Assembly (NCBI GenBank): GCA_964342825.1
Contig: CAYFHO010000014.1
Span: forward strand, 17,125 to 81,124
Origin: AAA164-E04 sp964342825
GTDB lineage: Bacteria > Verrucomicrobiota > Verrucomicrobiia > Limisphaerales > AAA164-E04
Reading direction: 5' to 3'
Length of the DNA stretch: 64,000 nucleotides
Below are positions 45,701-53,731 of this stretch, piece by piece; position 1 is the first letter of the stretch, and each line of letters opens with the position of its first letter. The translations under genes and the position numbers were made by a program. The notes beneath the pieces are model-generated. The model did no database searches. It was not told where the DNA came from and worked only from the letters and a program-made list of their open reading frames with translations.

Positions 45701-46394
45701 GAATCCTGAATCCGTTAATTCTACAGTAGGCCACGATATGGAGCCAAAAAAGATGATCATTTTTAGGGAAGTCGTCCCATAAATCTAGTTCCTGCCATTG
45801 CGGGATATCTACAAAGATCCCCATTTCATATAATTCGTAACCTGTTAAACGTTTCTTGCCCTGAGCTAAACGCAAATAAATTTCAGCAACTACCTCGGCA
45901 ACACTGTATTCTCTGGCATTCAAATCCCTCTTCAACACAGTTTTCAACTTGTGAATGAGAACACTGGGATGTGATTTCTTCTGAAACTTGCTCTTTTGAT
46001 TGGTGGGCTCTTTTTGAAAAAGGCTCAACATCATGAGGATGACGGCATAAACATGTTTGCAATATTCTGATTCATAGGGACATTCACAGCTACTCTCCCA
46101 ACCTTCACCGTGAAAGTAATCCAACCACACATGATAGGGTTTCGAACCTACAACTATCGCATTTGCGGACATGTCATCATGATCGACGTCCAGAGAGAGT
46201 ACCGCACCTTCTTTGAAATACTTCGTACCGCGAGCGGTAATGTGCGGAGGGAATTTCTGTGCATATTTCCAAAGGAATTGAATTTCAGTCTGCTTCACTT
46301 CAAGGCTAAAACGTTTTAGTATCGATGGATGATGGTGGTTGTTTTGGGGTTTAAGAGGGAACACATCCAAAACCAGCGTCAACCACGGCGACAT
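42765..46394 (-). CDS. SNF2-family helicase-like ATPase with SWIM zinc finger
   Basis: A 1209-residue DNA translocase of the SNF2/Rad54/HepA superfamily. SWIM zinc finger near 105-118 (CECPYESEYCKH, CxCx6CxH); a long middle region; then the two-lobed motor: ILADDMGLGKTLQTLAW near 778 (Walker A), ILDEGQNIKN (DExx box), LVLTGTPIENHLLDLW, FLIRRTKSQVAKDLP, GNKILVFSQF and AIDRTHRIGQ (motif VI). Family knowledge: remodels protein-DNA or polymerase complexes. The ATG at 46394 has GGAA upstream; a TTG at 46421 is an alternative. The gene is convergent with mfd (76-bp gap) and lies exactly between the two copies of the mfd 3' repeat, so it was probably inserted. Its cellular role is unknown. Confidence 0.93.
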   Translation of the reverse strand: MSPWLTLVLDVFPLKPQNNHHHPSILKRFSLEVKQTEIQFLWKYAQKFPPHITARGTKYFKEGAVLSLDVDHDDMSANAIVVGSKPYHVWLDYFHGEGWESSCECPYESEYCKHVYAVILMMLSLFQKEPTNQKSKFQKKSHPSVLIHKLKTVLKRDLNAREYSVAEVVAEIYLRLAQGKKRLTGYELYEMGIFVDIPQWQELDLWDDFPKNDHLFWLHIVAYCRINGFRIPASLDPVSDTAPIDEHMRTRQRKFEVSKWNHVIKERETAAVTPESSFSKDDEISKPKIGELQLRFLEKEAVLEFDTQGNSSWKQLTRNTMSHLREDLIRGEITFSAHCESLLNRMHWQHAMETRCVLVYQDPDDVQVLKGILTSPTLIGKCVNKLGHPFKFNWTPLKWMIREADSNEFGDYELLLVDSNERPVSSPMIVLDCQPSLLLFDDQWRLGPSSLLSFLSNDEPCTIPKEVVESDEGVRYFTQSGVYLPDSLQARVQIIELQPVICCRLHLKGGEECHLEIFAEDPKGTLTQVWDGENWRKREKSSSWEGVIVYSGRKLACIPKVLEPLKVRRINHYDRIGAQGKKLPFYRKSVTRAFPQQFFDWLEGVPPEVEVRLEGEMNSFRKQSVSGSVHLDVVENDVDWFDVQLVVDVKDTELSKEEIKLLLAAKGKWVRMGEKGWRRLLFQLDEDDNKDLASLGISPEQMTGEHQRFHALQLANPVAKKFMPKSQAEMISRRGEEIQTKVQPDIPKSIHATLRPYQLDGFHFLAYLSTNRFGGILADDMGLGKTLQTLAWLEWLRQDSTQSDMSSLVVCPKSVMENWRFEAERFVSGLKVRVWAAAELGELQDSASRHHLHIINYNQLRMVGELLGAIPFLAIILDEGQNIKNPSSQTSQIARELNALHRLVLTGTPIENHLLDLWSLMAFAMPGVLGSRNQFGKLYNAKEDPYARLRLSARVRPFLIRRTKSQVAKDLPDRIEEDLLCEMEGTQKTLYQAEQKRAQQMLLKVKSKKELDKLRFNFLTSLLRLRQICCHPKLIQASSKAKSAKLQALLEQLEPIIQEGNKILVFSQFVEMLSMIETELEKKDWKTWMLTGKTENRGELVKNFQHHEGAGVFLISLKAGGSGLNLTAASYVVLFDPWWNPAVENQAIDRTHRIGQKNSVVAYRFLIKNSIEEKIRKLQAGKKSMAEDVLGEEKFAAALSLEDFEFLFS

Positions 46395-46512
46395 ACTTTC
46401 ATTTCCACGCCTTATTCGCAAGCTGGTTTAATAAAATCGAAACATCAATCAACTAAGAAGATAACCGGAATCATTATTCAAACTACGTGTCTGACTTAAA
46501 ACACCAACATGA

Positions 46513-46697
46513 GTGAGTGATCTAAAATGGAAAACCTTTCTGAAAGGCATCACTGAAATAGCCACACAACGAGATACGCTAAAGATCATGCGCAATGGGC
46601 AATGGTTTATGATGAATGGCAAATTCCCACGGCTCATCAGGAAATCGGCGACGGCCAAACTCAATGAAATTCACAAATTCATTCAGGCATTTGGGTA
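46513..46697 (+). repeat. Right copy of the 185-bp direct repeat (mfd 3' end)
   Basis: 179 of 185 bases match 42503-42687. Six substitutions, four of which would change amino acids. It is followed directly by the end of the convergent ABC permease gene. Confidence 0.95.
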
Positions 46698-46698
46698 A
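46513..46698 (+). pseudogene. Truncated second copy of the mfd 3' end (61 codons)
   Basis: The frame reads SDLKWKTFLKGITEIATQRD and continues to IHKFIQAFG and a TAA stop, the same as the last 60 residues of Mfd apart from four changes (A to T, S to T, K to T, T to I). There is no upstream helicase part, so it cannot be a working Mfd. The TAA lies 2 bp before the stop codon of the convergent ABC permease gene; such tight convergence looks like an old native junction, so this fragment may be the original mfd end left behind. A GTG could start a 61-residue peptide but no ribosome-binding site is evident. Confidence 0.85.
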
Positions 46699-46700
46699 GA

Positions 46701-48434
46701 CTAAGGCTTAATTGGAAGCGTTTCCAAATTGATCGGTTTAGGAGATGAGTGAATTCTTGTTCCTGCTCCAGCGATGATTCGATATACTCGCAGTTTGGAC
46801 TCGCTTAACCAATCCACCGGAATGTGAGAGCTTTCATCTGAATCGTTCACTCGTGAAAAATTCAACAGCACCGAATGATACCCCACCTGACAAACAGTAT
46901 GCATGGGTGACAATACCGGAAAGGTGACAGGCACATACATTTCCCTGGAAGTTTCATTGATCAATACAAACCTTAAATTGGCCGAACCCCACCTGGAATC
47001 ATGAGTATTAGTAGGCCATGGAGAAGCTACAGGTCCAGTGCTGTCCCTAAGACTAAGGCCCATTACATTGAGTTTTAATTGTGTACGATTTCCAGCTTCG
47101 GCTAGTAGAGCGGTTAGACAGATAGACGTTCCCTTATGGGACAATTCTGAATGTTTGCGTAAATCCAAGTCTCCCAATTCAACGATTCTATACGGTTGAA
47201 CGAACCATGCAGTATGGATCTCTTCATTCTTCGCATCGAATTTTTCAACCAATGATTGTTCGAGATTCCATAACTCAAAACCCTCTTCTGAAGGAGTAGG
47301 TAAGTTAAGAATTTTTATCCCATTCTCCAATCTGGGATAAAACCAAAAACGTTCGTGCAAATGATACCCCAAAACTGTTTCACTGTCTGGATGAAAAAAG
47401 TTTAGATCAGCAGGCTCAATAAATCTCCACCTGGAATCAAAACGATTCGTTACGGAAGGATTACTTTCAAAGGCCCCCTGAATATTCACTTCCAAATATC
47501 TTGGCATCAAAAAATGTTCATCCTTGAACCCATTAAAACTTAAATCCGAGAAGGTGGATACTCCGACCAATCTTGCCTGGTCGTTGAGCTTTTTTAATTG
47601 GTGTTTCTTAGGTAAGTCATATTCGATGTTGATTAACGAGTCTCCCATCATCGGGGCTGTCTTGGCAGATGGCACATATTTCAAAATGGTTAACTGTGGC
47701 AAACATTTTATCCCTAGTGGAATACTAATCAAAAAAATCAACACGAGTGCAAAACCAGAAATACGAGTATAGTAACACAAAATGATAACGGCCACTGCCC
47801 CCGGAAGAAAAAGATTGTTTGTGAAACTTTCCGATAATCCCAACTGAAGGCTGTTTAGGAAAGACGCATGATAACCTATATACGAATCATTGACCAATGC
47901 AATGAGTATCATGTTGATCAAAAAAAGGCCTGCCAGAAAAAGCACCAACAACATAGAAAACCCTTTCCAATTTCCAGTTGCCGCCCCCAAAGCAAAACCC
48001 AACAAAACCCACCCAGGATAAATTTCGGCCAGTTCCAATAAAGCAAAATGACTCCACATGAACGTCCCTGTCCAAAATTGTATGGCCAAATGAGTTAAGC
48101 AGAGCGGGAAAATGAAAAACAACAGGACAGCGAACAATTTGGAAATCAACAAGGCCCCCGCTCGAACCGGCAGAGTTCTCCAATGAGCAGAAACATCTGA
48201 AGGTGGATCACTAATAGCAAAGGAAGCGGGGATCATCACGATCGCTATACCACATACGACATCCACGAGGGTAAAAAACTCATGACCAAATCCTGATGAA
48301 ATGGGTTGATACAAATCTCCCCAAAAACCGGATATCACATAACTTACCTTCAAGGTCAACATCGCAATCCATGCCAAAAGCAACCAACGTTGAGCCATCC
48401 ATTCACTTTTAATTTGATGAATAAAAACATTCAT
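46701..48434 (-). CDS. ABC-2-type permease with large soluble domain (second GntR/ABC operon)
   Basis: A 577-residue protein. Roughly the first 250 residues hold six or so membrane helices in the ABC-2 pattern (entry segment IHQIKSEWMAQRWLLLAW, later VVCGIAIVMIPASFAIS and RAGALLISKLFAVLLFFIF). The remaining 320 residues form a beta-rich soluble domain with no recognised motif (e.g. FWFYPRLENGIKIL). It is the last of four genes, 4 bp after a sister permease gene of the same layout. The two permeases probably pair as a heterodimer with the ATPase encoded upstream. Its stop lies 2 bp from the stop of the mfd fragment. Confidence 0.8.
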   Translation of the reverse strand: MNVFIHQIKSEWMAQRWLLLAWIAMLTLKVSYVISGFWGDLYQPISSGFGHEFFTLVDVVCGIAIVMIPASFAISDPPSDVSAHWRTLPVRAGALLISKLFAVLLFFIFPLCLTHLAIQFWTGTFMWSHFALLELAEIYPGWVLLGFALGAATGNWKGFSMLLVLFLAGLFLINMILIALVNDSYIGYHASFLNSLQLGLSESFTNNLFLPGAVAVIILCYYTRISGFALVLIFLISIPLGIKCLPQLTILKYVPSAKTAPMMGDSLINIEYDLPKKHQLKKLNDQARLVGVSTFSDLSFNGFKDEHFLMPRYLEVNIQGAFESNPSVTNRFDSRWRFIEPADLNFFHPDSETVLGYHLHERFWFYPRLENGIKILNLPTPSEEGFELWNLEQSLVEKFDAKNEEIHTAWFVQPYRIVELGDLDLRKHSELSHKGTSICLTALLAEAGNRTQLKLNVMGLSLRDSTGPVASPWPTNTHDSRWGSANLRFVLINETSREMYVPVTFPVLSPMHTVCQVGYHSVLLNFSRVNDSDESSHIPVDWLSESKLRVYRIIAGAGTRIHSSPKPINLETLPIKP

Positions 48435-48438
48435 GAGA

Positions 48439-50097
48439 TTAGTTACTGAGTATGTCAGTCATTGGAACTTCCAAGGTCACTTGACCAGCATAACTCGCAC
48501 GAAAACAAACAATTTCATCGTATTCGCTGGATGAAGGCCCATTTAATGAAGCATGGTCAAGATGAATGGCTGACCAAGGATTATTGTGACACATCAAGTG
48601 AACAGGTGCCCCCGTTGTTCTCATGACTTCACCCGTTAAGCTATTTCTAAAAACAAAATGCCATTGACTCATCTGCCACAAAGGGGTGTACGCAATAAGA
48701 TCCAAATTCTCAGGGTCCATAGAGGCAGATAGATGCCGAATAAACAAAGTGAAAGAGTTAGACTGTGCATAATTGGAGGACCACTTTAGAAATATTCGAG
48801 TTCCTTCGTTTTCAAAACTGATTGGTGCAGGATGTTTGTTTCCTTTTAGTGCAGATTCGACTGAGTTCCGAATCGAGAACCGCCCAAATTCGTCATATTG
48901 GAAACAGTCCACACGTGTAATAATCTTGATTGGATTAACTTGATTTACAGCCAATTTTAACCCAACAGGTAGCACACTACTGAAGTGAATGTATGCTGGT
49001 TCCATTTGTGAAATGGCATCACCTTGCAACTGATTTTCCAGGTTGTTTTGAAGAACTAAGTTGTTATCTGGTTGTTTGAATGTGTCTGAACGAATGGCCT
49101 CAGATGAGTTTGAAATACGAATGGATCGAGAAACCCGCTCCTTAAAAACCTCCCCATTTTCGTGGGGAATGCTTAATTCTATTTCCCTTACCACCGCACT
49201 ACCCAATGGTGGAATTTGTCGCAACAGGACGATGAAATTTAATCGGGATGGCTCCAAGCCATCGATCGTAACATGACCTCTTTTAATCTCAGCCGATTCC
49301 AGTATCAACTCTAGTTTTGAGAACGGCTCCGTATTCATAATGGATGAGGTGTTTACTGCAGGTGCAGGTCGCAAATATAGAATGGTCGCAACCAACATGA
49401 TGATCATGGCCTGAGAAATCCCGAAGATGAAGTGTTGCTTCCACTGATACCGGAACACGGCCACACTGATTGAGCCAAGTATGACAAATGCAGAAACTTT
49501 ATTAACAATCGACACTTCTTCGACTAAGGGTAGTGGGGGGCGATCTATGAATTGATGAGTCACACCAACAATCACAACCAGTGAAAGAAAAGAAACCACT
49601 AAGCCTATCACAAACGAGAAAGGTTGATTGGCTAGAGTAGCCAATGCAAATACCATCATGAAAATCATCGCACGAAGCCCAATGAAATCGATAGCGATGT
49701 AAGGCAATTTACTGACTCCACCCAAACTAAGAATAGTGATGCATTCCCCCATACATGGCAGTCCTATCAACCAAATAGCGATCCAAAATATTTTAGCCAT
49801 TGCCATGCTTGATCCGCTTATGGGTCTGCTACGCCAGAAAGAATCATGAGCATCCACCGGATCATTAAAAACTAAAAAAGGAATGATCAAACTGGCTGGA
49901 ACAAGAGTTAGTAGAAGATTGATCAGTTGGATTCCGGGAACAACCGAACGTCCAACTCTGTCCGTAGTAGTTTCCAGAATCGAGGTAGAATTTACAATGG
50001 TAATACACAGAACAATAAAAGAAAATCCAACAATGAACCTCAGATGCTGCCTGGTTTCATGTAAAAACTGATGCCATATGAACTGAATTCCATTCAT
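48439..50097 (-). CDS. ABC-2-type permease with large soluble domain, paralogous partner
   Basis: A 552-residue protein built like its neighbour: membrane helices in the first 250 residues (FIWHQFLHETRQHLRFIVGF entry, LTLVPASLIIPFLVFNDP, SMAMAKIFWIAIWLIGLP) and a soluble C-terminal part with strand-rich segments (LNFIVLLRQIPPLG, GTRIFLKWSSNY). The shared design argues for an old duplication. It follows the ATPase gene after 6 bp. Substrate unknown; by analogy with YtrB/YtrC-type systems, export or envelope-stress protection is a reasonable guess only. Confidence 0.8.
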   Translation of the reverse strand: MNGIQFIWHQFLHETRQHLRFIVGFSFIVLCITIVNSTSILETTTDRVGRSVVPGIQLINLLLTLVPASLIIPFLVFNDPVDAHDSFWRSRPISGSSMAMAKIFWIAIWLIGLPCMGECITILSLGGVSKLPYIAIDFIGLRAMIFMMVFALATLANQPFSFVIGLVVSFLSLVVIVGVTHQFIDRPPLPLVEEVSIVNKVSAFVILGSISVAVFRYQWKQHFIFGISQAMIIMLVATILYLRPAPAVNTSSIMNTEPFSKLELILESAEIKRGHVTIDGLEPSRLNFIVLLRQIPPLGSAVVREIELSIPHENGEVFKERVSRSIRISNSSEAIRSDTFKQPDNNLVLQNNLENQLQGDAISQMEPAYIHFSSVLPVGLKLAVNQVNPIKIITRVDCFQYDEFGRFSIRNSVESALKGNKHPAPISFENEGTRIFLKWSSNYAQSNSFTLFIRHLSASMDPENLDLIAYTPLWQMSQWHFVFRNSLTGEVMRTTGAPVHLMCHNNPWSAIHLDHASLNGPSSSEYDEIVCFRASYAGQVTLEVPMTDILSN

Positions 50098-50103
50098 GAT
50101 AAA

Positions 50104-51033
50104 TCAATCAATATCTCGAGTGGTGACTTTCATATCTCGGGCGATGGCCAGGTAGATTTCCTTGAGCGAAAGTGTGTCAATGGAGAAATCTGTGATGTTG
50201 CCAAAATCGGATTGCAATTTGTCCTTAGTACTTCCCTTATCAAAATGTGGCTCTATCAGGCTGATGCGCTCTCCATTACATTGACTATTCATCCAGCCAC
50301 TAATTGAATTCAGCCGCTTTCCAAGCCCCCCTTCCGAAGACCTGAATGAAACCCTTCTAAAGCGGTTCAAAAGGCATTCCACACTTTCAGACAACATGCT
50401 TTTCCCCCTGTTTATCATGGAAACTTCATCCGCCAACCGCTCAACCTCATCAATGTCATGGGAAGAAATAAAAATGGTCCATTGTTCCTGGGCGGTGAGT
50501 TCGATGAGACCTTCCAGGAATTCCTCGCGCACCAGGGGGTCAAGTCCTGCGAAAGGTTCATCCAGTATAAGTAATCTAGGGCGAAATGCTAAAGCCCCCA
50601 CCAAGGCCGCCTTCATTCGCATTCCACGAGAAAGGTGTTTTAGTTTCTGGTCGAGCGGAAGTTCGAGATCTTGGATCAACTTCTGTTCGAAACCTAGGTC
50701 CCAAGTTGGATAAAGGGGCCGAAGATAGTTCATGAATTGGGTTATGGTCATCCAGAGTGGCAACTGTTGATTTTCGGAAACGTAACCGATCTTTTCGAAA
50801 TCGCATCGCCCCAGTTTTTGACTAGAAACTCCCAATATGGTTGCTTCTCCGGAATTCGGTCGAATGATGTTAAGCAACAGGCGAATCGTGGTGGTTTTAC
50901 CAGCACCATTCGGGCCGAGAAAAGCGTGGATGGATCCTTCTCGAACTTTCAGATCCAGATCATGAACAGCGTCCAATCGACGGAAACGCCTGCATAATTT
51001 ATGAGTCTCAATAACGAGTGAGTTGTCAGACAT
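50104..51033 (-). CDS. ABC transporter ATP-binding protein (second GntR/ABC operon)
   Basis: A 309-residue ATPase. Walker A GPNGAGKTT at 40-48, Q-loop region YVSENQQLP, signature LSRGMRMKAALVG, Walker B LLILDEPFAGLDPL, H-loop ISSHDIDE. About 90 C-terminal residues make an accessory domain. The ATG at 51033 is chosen over a start at 51051 that would overlap the GntR gene; it leaves 2 bp after the GntR stop. It resembles the ATPase of the first GntR/ABC operon in domain layout. It powers the two permeases encoded downstream. Confidence 0.93.
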   Translation of the reverse strand: MSDNSLVIETHKLCRRFRRLDAVHDLDLKVREGSIHAFLGPNGAGKTTTIRLLLNIIRPNSGEATILGVSSQKLGRCDFEKIGYVSENQQLPLWMTITQFMNYLRPLYPTWDLGFEQKLIQDLELPLDQKLKHLSRGMRMKAALVGALAFRPRLLILDEPFAGLDPLVREEFLEGLIELTAQEQWTIFISSHDIDEVERLADEVSMINRGKSMLSESVECLLNRFRRVSFRSSEGGLGKRLNSISGWMNSQCNGERISLIEPHFDKGSTKDKLQSDFGNITDFSIDTLSLKEIYLAIARDMKVTTRDID

Positions 51034-51035
51034 GA

Positions 51036-51410
51036 TTACAATTCTTTCCAATGTTTTCGAAGCGCCTTGATGACTTCATCAAGCGGGAGCGAAAGTTCCT
51101 TGGCCTTCAATGCCAACCCTTCGAGTTCTTCTTCCAGAAGATTTTCGCGCTGTTCGGGATTGGATCGGACAGATTTAGCCACGATAGTCCCGATCCCAGG
51201 CTGGACTTCCAAAAAACCCTCTTGTTTCAAAATGGTCACCGCCTTCTGTACAGTATTCGGATTGACTTTCAGTTCCTTGGAAATGGCCCGCACTGAAGGG
51301 AATGAATCACCTGGCTGCAATTGACCGGAGACAATCGCCTTCTTCGATGCATAGAGAACCTGCTCATAAACAGGAGTCCCGTGTTTCAACTGGATTTCGA
51401 AAGGCAGCAT
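51036..51410 (-). CDS. GntR-family transcriptional regulator, YtrA subgroup (second operon)
   Basis: A 124-residue regulator: winged helix-turn-helix at the N-terminus (FEIQLKHGTPVYEQVLYASK, then SFPSVRAISKELKVNPNTVQKAV and GIGTIVAKS) and a short helical tail of about 45 residues. Typical YtrA size. It opens the operon GntR-ATPase-permease-permease. The start lies only 11 bp from the palindromic operator, so the mRNA would have a very short leader and no Shine-Dalgarno is visible. Autorepression is inferred from the operator. Confidence 0.9.
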   Translation of the reverse strand: MLPFEIQLKHGTPVYEQVLYASKKAIVSGQLQPGDSFPSVRAISKELKVNPNTVQKAVTILKQEGFLEVQPGIGTIVAKSVRSNPEQRENLLEEELEGLALKAKELSLPLDEVIKALRKHWKEL

Positions 51411-51421
51411 CGTTTTGCGTT

Positions 51422-51452
51422 CTAAGTGTATTACATCACATAATACACTTAG
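51422..51452. promoter_or_regulatory. Operator of the second GntR/ABC operon
   Basis: A perfect 12-bp inverted repeat, CTAAGTGTATTA (51422-51433) and TAATACACTTAG (51441-51452), 7 bp apart. It contains AGTGTA and TACACT separated by exactly 13 bp, the layout that I recall being published for the Bacillus subtilis YtrA operator. It overlaps the predicted promoter. Confidence 0.8.
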
Positions 51453-51456
51453 GCAA
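51428..51456 (-). promoter_or_regulatory. Putative promoter of the second GntR/ABC operon
   Basis: TTGCCT (51451-51456), 17-bp spacer and TAATAC (51428-51433) on the minus strand. Transcription would begin around 51421, about 11 bases before the GntR start at 51410, giving a nearly leaderless message. Confidence 0.45.
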
Positions 51457-51642
51457 GGAATTTTTCATCTTCCTTAAAAATTCGATGCACATTATTGAAG
51501 AACGGAAATGGCAGAGAAATAGGATGGAGTAATATTGGACATCCTAAAGTCAGAATTCACGCTTGGCGACGAGAAGCAGGCACTGCATACAGAAGCAATA
51601 GCACTGCAACAAGCTTCAGAGCAAACCGTTTGAGATTGGGCA

Positions 51643-52689
51643 TCACTTTGCCTTGAGTATGGGGGTATCCCAGCCTTCGATGTCTTCCGGTTTGGCATCG
51701 GTGATGGAAGGTTTAAAGCTGAACGTGCTGGGATTGTAGGGCCCTACGAATGACACATCCGCATCGGCTTTGATATCCTCTTCCATTCCCATACACCAAA
51801 GGGTCGCATTCACGATCATTCTCCGGACACCCTCGCTCAGGATATCTTCGGAAGCACCTTGAGTTGAGCAAAAGACACGGCCTTTCTTGCCTGATGCAGA
51901 CTGGTAAGTGCGAACCCAGGCAGCCGGCTGGGGTGATTTATTCTCCAGTGGTTTTTCTCCCATCTCCATGGATGATAACACTTGATTGGTTGCGAGAATG
52001 ATGGAGTCCGGCATGGGAACTGCCGAATAGGCACCCGCCATCGCATGCATGTTTTTAACTCCTCGGATGACAGGATGATTTTTCTGTTGTGGAACCACGT
52101 GCATGGCCGTTGCATATTTGTGATTTCGCCCATAGTGCCCCGCGCCCAATTTCGGATTCCAGGTCTCACCCAAAATTTGACGTCCAAACCCACCGACAAA
52201 ATCGTCCGAGTCACGAAAGTTGAAATTGTATTTGGCGTATTTCCCCTTGATCCCATTGAAAGCATGTGTGGTCGTTCGAAGGCCAAGCAAAGGGCCACCG
52301 CGATCAAGATAAGATTCAAATTTTGCCATCCACTCATCGTCGGGTTTGAGAAACCTCATGAAAAGAAACAACATATCTGCATCATCAATCGCCTCAATAC
52401 CAGGGATCAACGAAGAGCCCTGTTTAATCGTTCCATCCGGTGTCTGGCCAAACAAAACGGTGCATTTGAACCCATATCTTTTGGCCAAGATACGGGCAAT
52501 CGCGGGGCAGGTTTCCTCACCACGATATTCGTGATCGGAGGCGATAAACAAAATATGCTTTCCTTTTCCCGGACCGGATTCTCCTTCATATACCACCCAA
52601 GGAGCGGCACACATGGTTGATTCACTCATGACGACTAATGCCATGAGCGCTACGAAAAGAGATACGAGTTTCCTAAATAAAGAGGTCAT
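51643..52689 (-). CDS. Secreted ThuA-like (type 1 glutamine amidotransferase fold) protein
   Basis: A 348-residue protein with a signal peptide (KLVSLFVALMALVVMSESTMCA). The ThuA-like fold shows HILFIASDHEYRGEETCPAIA at the start, YLDRGGPLLGLRTTTHAFN in the nucleophile-elbow region (Arg-Thr-Thr instead of a catalytic Cys), HVVPQQKNHPVIRGV, and RRMIVNATLWCMGME at the end. Family knowledge: ThuA-like proteins are tied to sugar metabolism and are very common as exported proteins in PVC and Bacteroidetes, without a settled reaction. Divergent from the sigma-factor gene, 266 bp apart. Confidence 0.87.
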   Translation of the reverse strand: MTSLFRKLVSLFVALMALVVMSESTMCAAPWVVYEGESGPGKGKHILFIASDHEYRGEETCPAIARILAKRYGFKCTVLFGQTPDGTIKQGSSLIPGIEAIDDADMLFLFMRFLKPDDEWMAKFESYLDRGGPLLGLRTTTHAFNGIKGKYAKYNFNFRDSDDFVGGFGRQILGETWNPKLGAGHYGRNHKYATAMHVVPQQKNHPVIRGVKNMHAMAGAYSAVPMPDSIILATNQVLSSMEMGEKPLENKSPQPAAWVRTYQSASGKKGRVFCSTQGASEDILSEGVRRMIVNATLWCMGMEEDIKADADVSFVGPYNPSTFSFKPSITDAKPEDIEGWDTPILKAK

Positions 52690-52955
52690 TTTTAATGATG
52701 GGTTTCTTGTATGGGGATTTCAATAGGGAAGATAGTAAGCATCAGGTGGACAAGTTCAATCAAAGAAAAAGCACCTACACGGCTCAAGGTTCGAAGGAAC
52801 AAGAGAACTGGTTTCTACTTGGTTCCCTCTCATTAGAGCACTCTCATATTTCCCTGAACCAGTTGAGGACAACAATAGCGATGCTTAACTTTGATATCGA
52901 AAGGATCCAAGATTCGACTTTCAATGATCTCCTTCCACAGATAAAGAATCATCCC

Positions 52956-53690
52956 ATGGATCATTCTGGTTCCAATCCTCGAGAATTCGACACCACGCAC
53001 TGGAGTTTAGTGTCCATCGCGCAATCGGATGAAGCAAATACTGGCGACGTGCGAGCGGCTTTGGAAAAGCTATGCCGCGCTTATTGGTATCCATTGTATT
53101 CGTTCGCACGAAGACAGGGGCGAAAACCAGAGGATGCACAGGATTTGACGCAATCGTTTTTGATCAAGTTTATTGAAACCAATGGATTCGCCAGTGCGGA
53201 TCGACAACGTGGAAGATTTCGCACCTACCTCCTTGGTGCCATGAAGCATTTTATGGCCAATGACTGGAGACGACACCGTGCCGCAAAGCGAGGTGGAAAT
53301 GTTCAATTTCTAGAGTGGGACGCACTCGATCCAGAATCCAGATTCGCACATGAACCCGCCGAGTCGGAACACCCTGATCTGGCTTATGATCGAGAATGGG
53401 CATTGGAATTATTGGAGCGTGCAAAAAGAAAATTAAAAGAAGAAGCTGTCCAAAAAGGTAAATTGGATCAATTCCATGCATTAAGGAATTGCCTCACCGG
53501 TACGGAACCTCCTCGATCAGAAACAGCTGTAAAATTAGGGATGACAGAGGGTGCAGTTAAAAGTGCAGTATTACGAATGAGGCAAAGATTCAGAGACCTC
53601 CTGCGCTCAGAAATTGCAGAAACCGTTCAAACCCGGGATGAAATCAATGATGAAATGCAGCATTTATTGGCAGTTTTGAGAAAAAAATAA
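52956..53690 (+). CDS. ECF-like RNA polymerase sigma factor of the Planctomycete/Verrucomicrobia type
   Basis: A 244-residue regulator. Region 2: FDTTHWSLVSIAQS opening, LCRAYWYPLYSFARRQGR, DAQDLTQSFLIKFIE, and RFRTYLLGAMKHFMANDWRRHRAAKRGG. Region 4: SETAVKLGMTEGAVKSAVLRMRQRFRDLL, which should bind the -35 element. The frame is open back to 52695, but relatives known to me start just before the TTHWSLV segment, so the ATG at 52956 is chosen; 52690-52955 then holds the divergent regulatory region. This ECF type is often encoded beside Ser/Thr kinases, as here (41 bp to the CotH gene, then the kinase). No anti-sigma factor gene is visible; control by phosphorylation is inferred. Confidence 0.88.
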   Translation: MDHSGSNPREFDTTHWSLVSIAQSDEANTGDVRAALEKLCRAYWYPLYSFARRQGRKPEDAQDLTQSFLIKFIETNGFASADRQRGRFRTYLLGAMKHFMANDWRRHRAAKRGGNVQFLEWDALDPESRFAHEPAESEHPDLAYDREWALELLERAKRKLKEEAVQKGKLDQFHALRNCLTGTEPPRSETAVKLGMTEGAVKSAVLRMRQRFRDLLRSEIAETVQTRDEINDEMQHLLAVLRKK

Positions 53691-53731
53691 TATTTTTCGA
53701 AACCATCGAATTTTTTCCGTTCAGGAATAGA

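Noticed and set aside
42689..46512. Integrase, transposase or terminal inverted repeats around the SNF2 gene
   Set aside because: Looked for on both strands between the two mfd repeats; none seen, so I do not call a transposon or integrative element as a feature.
46449..46664. 71-residue minus-strand frame, nearly the same as one at 42463-42654
   Set aside because: The similarity is due only to the duplicated mfd 3' end on the other strand; neither is a gene.
52695..52955. 87-residue N-terminal extension of the sigma factor
   Set aside because: Related factors start just before the TTHWSLV segment; this stretch is better read as the divergent promoter region.
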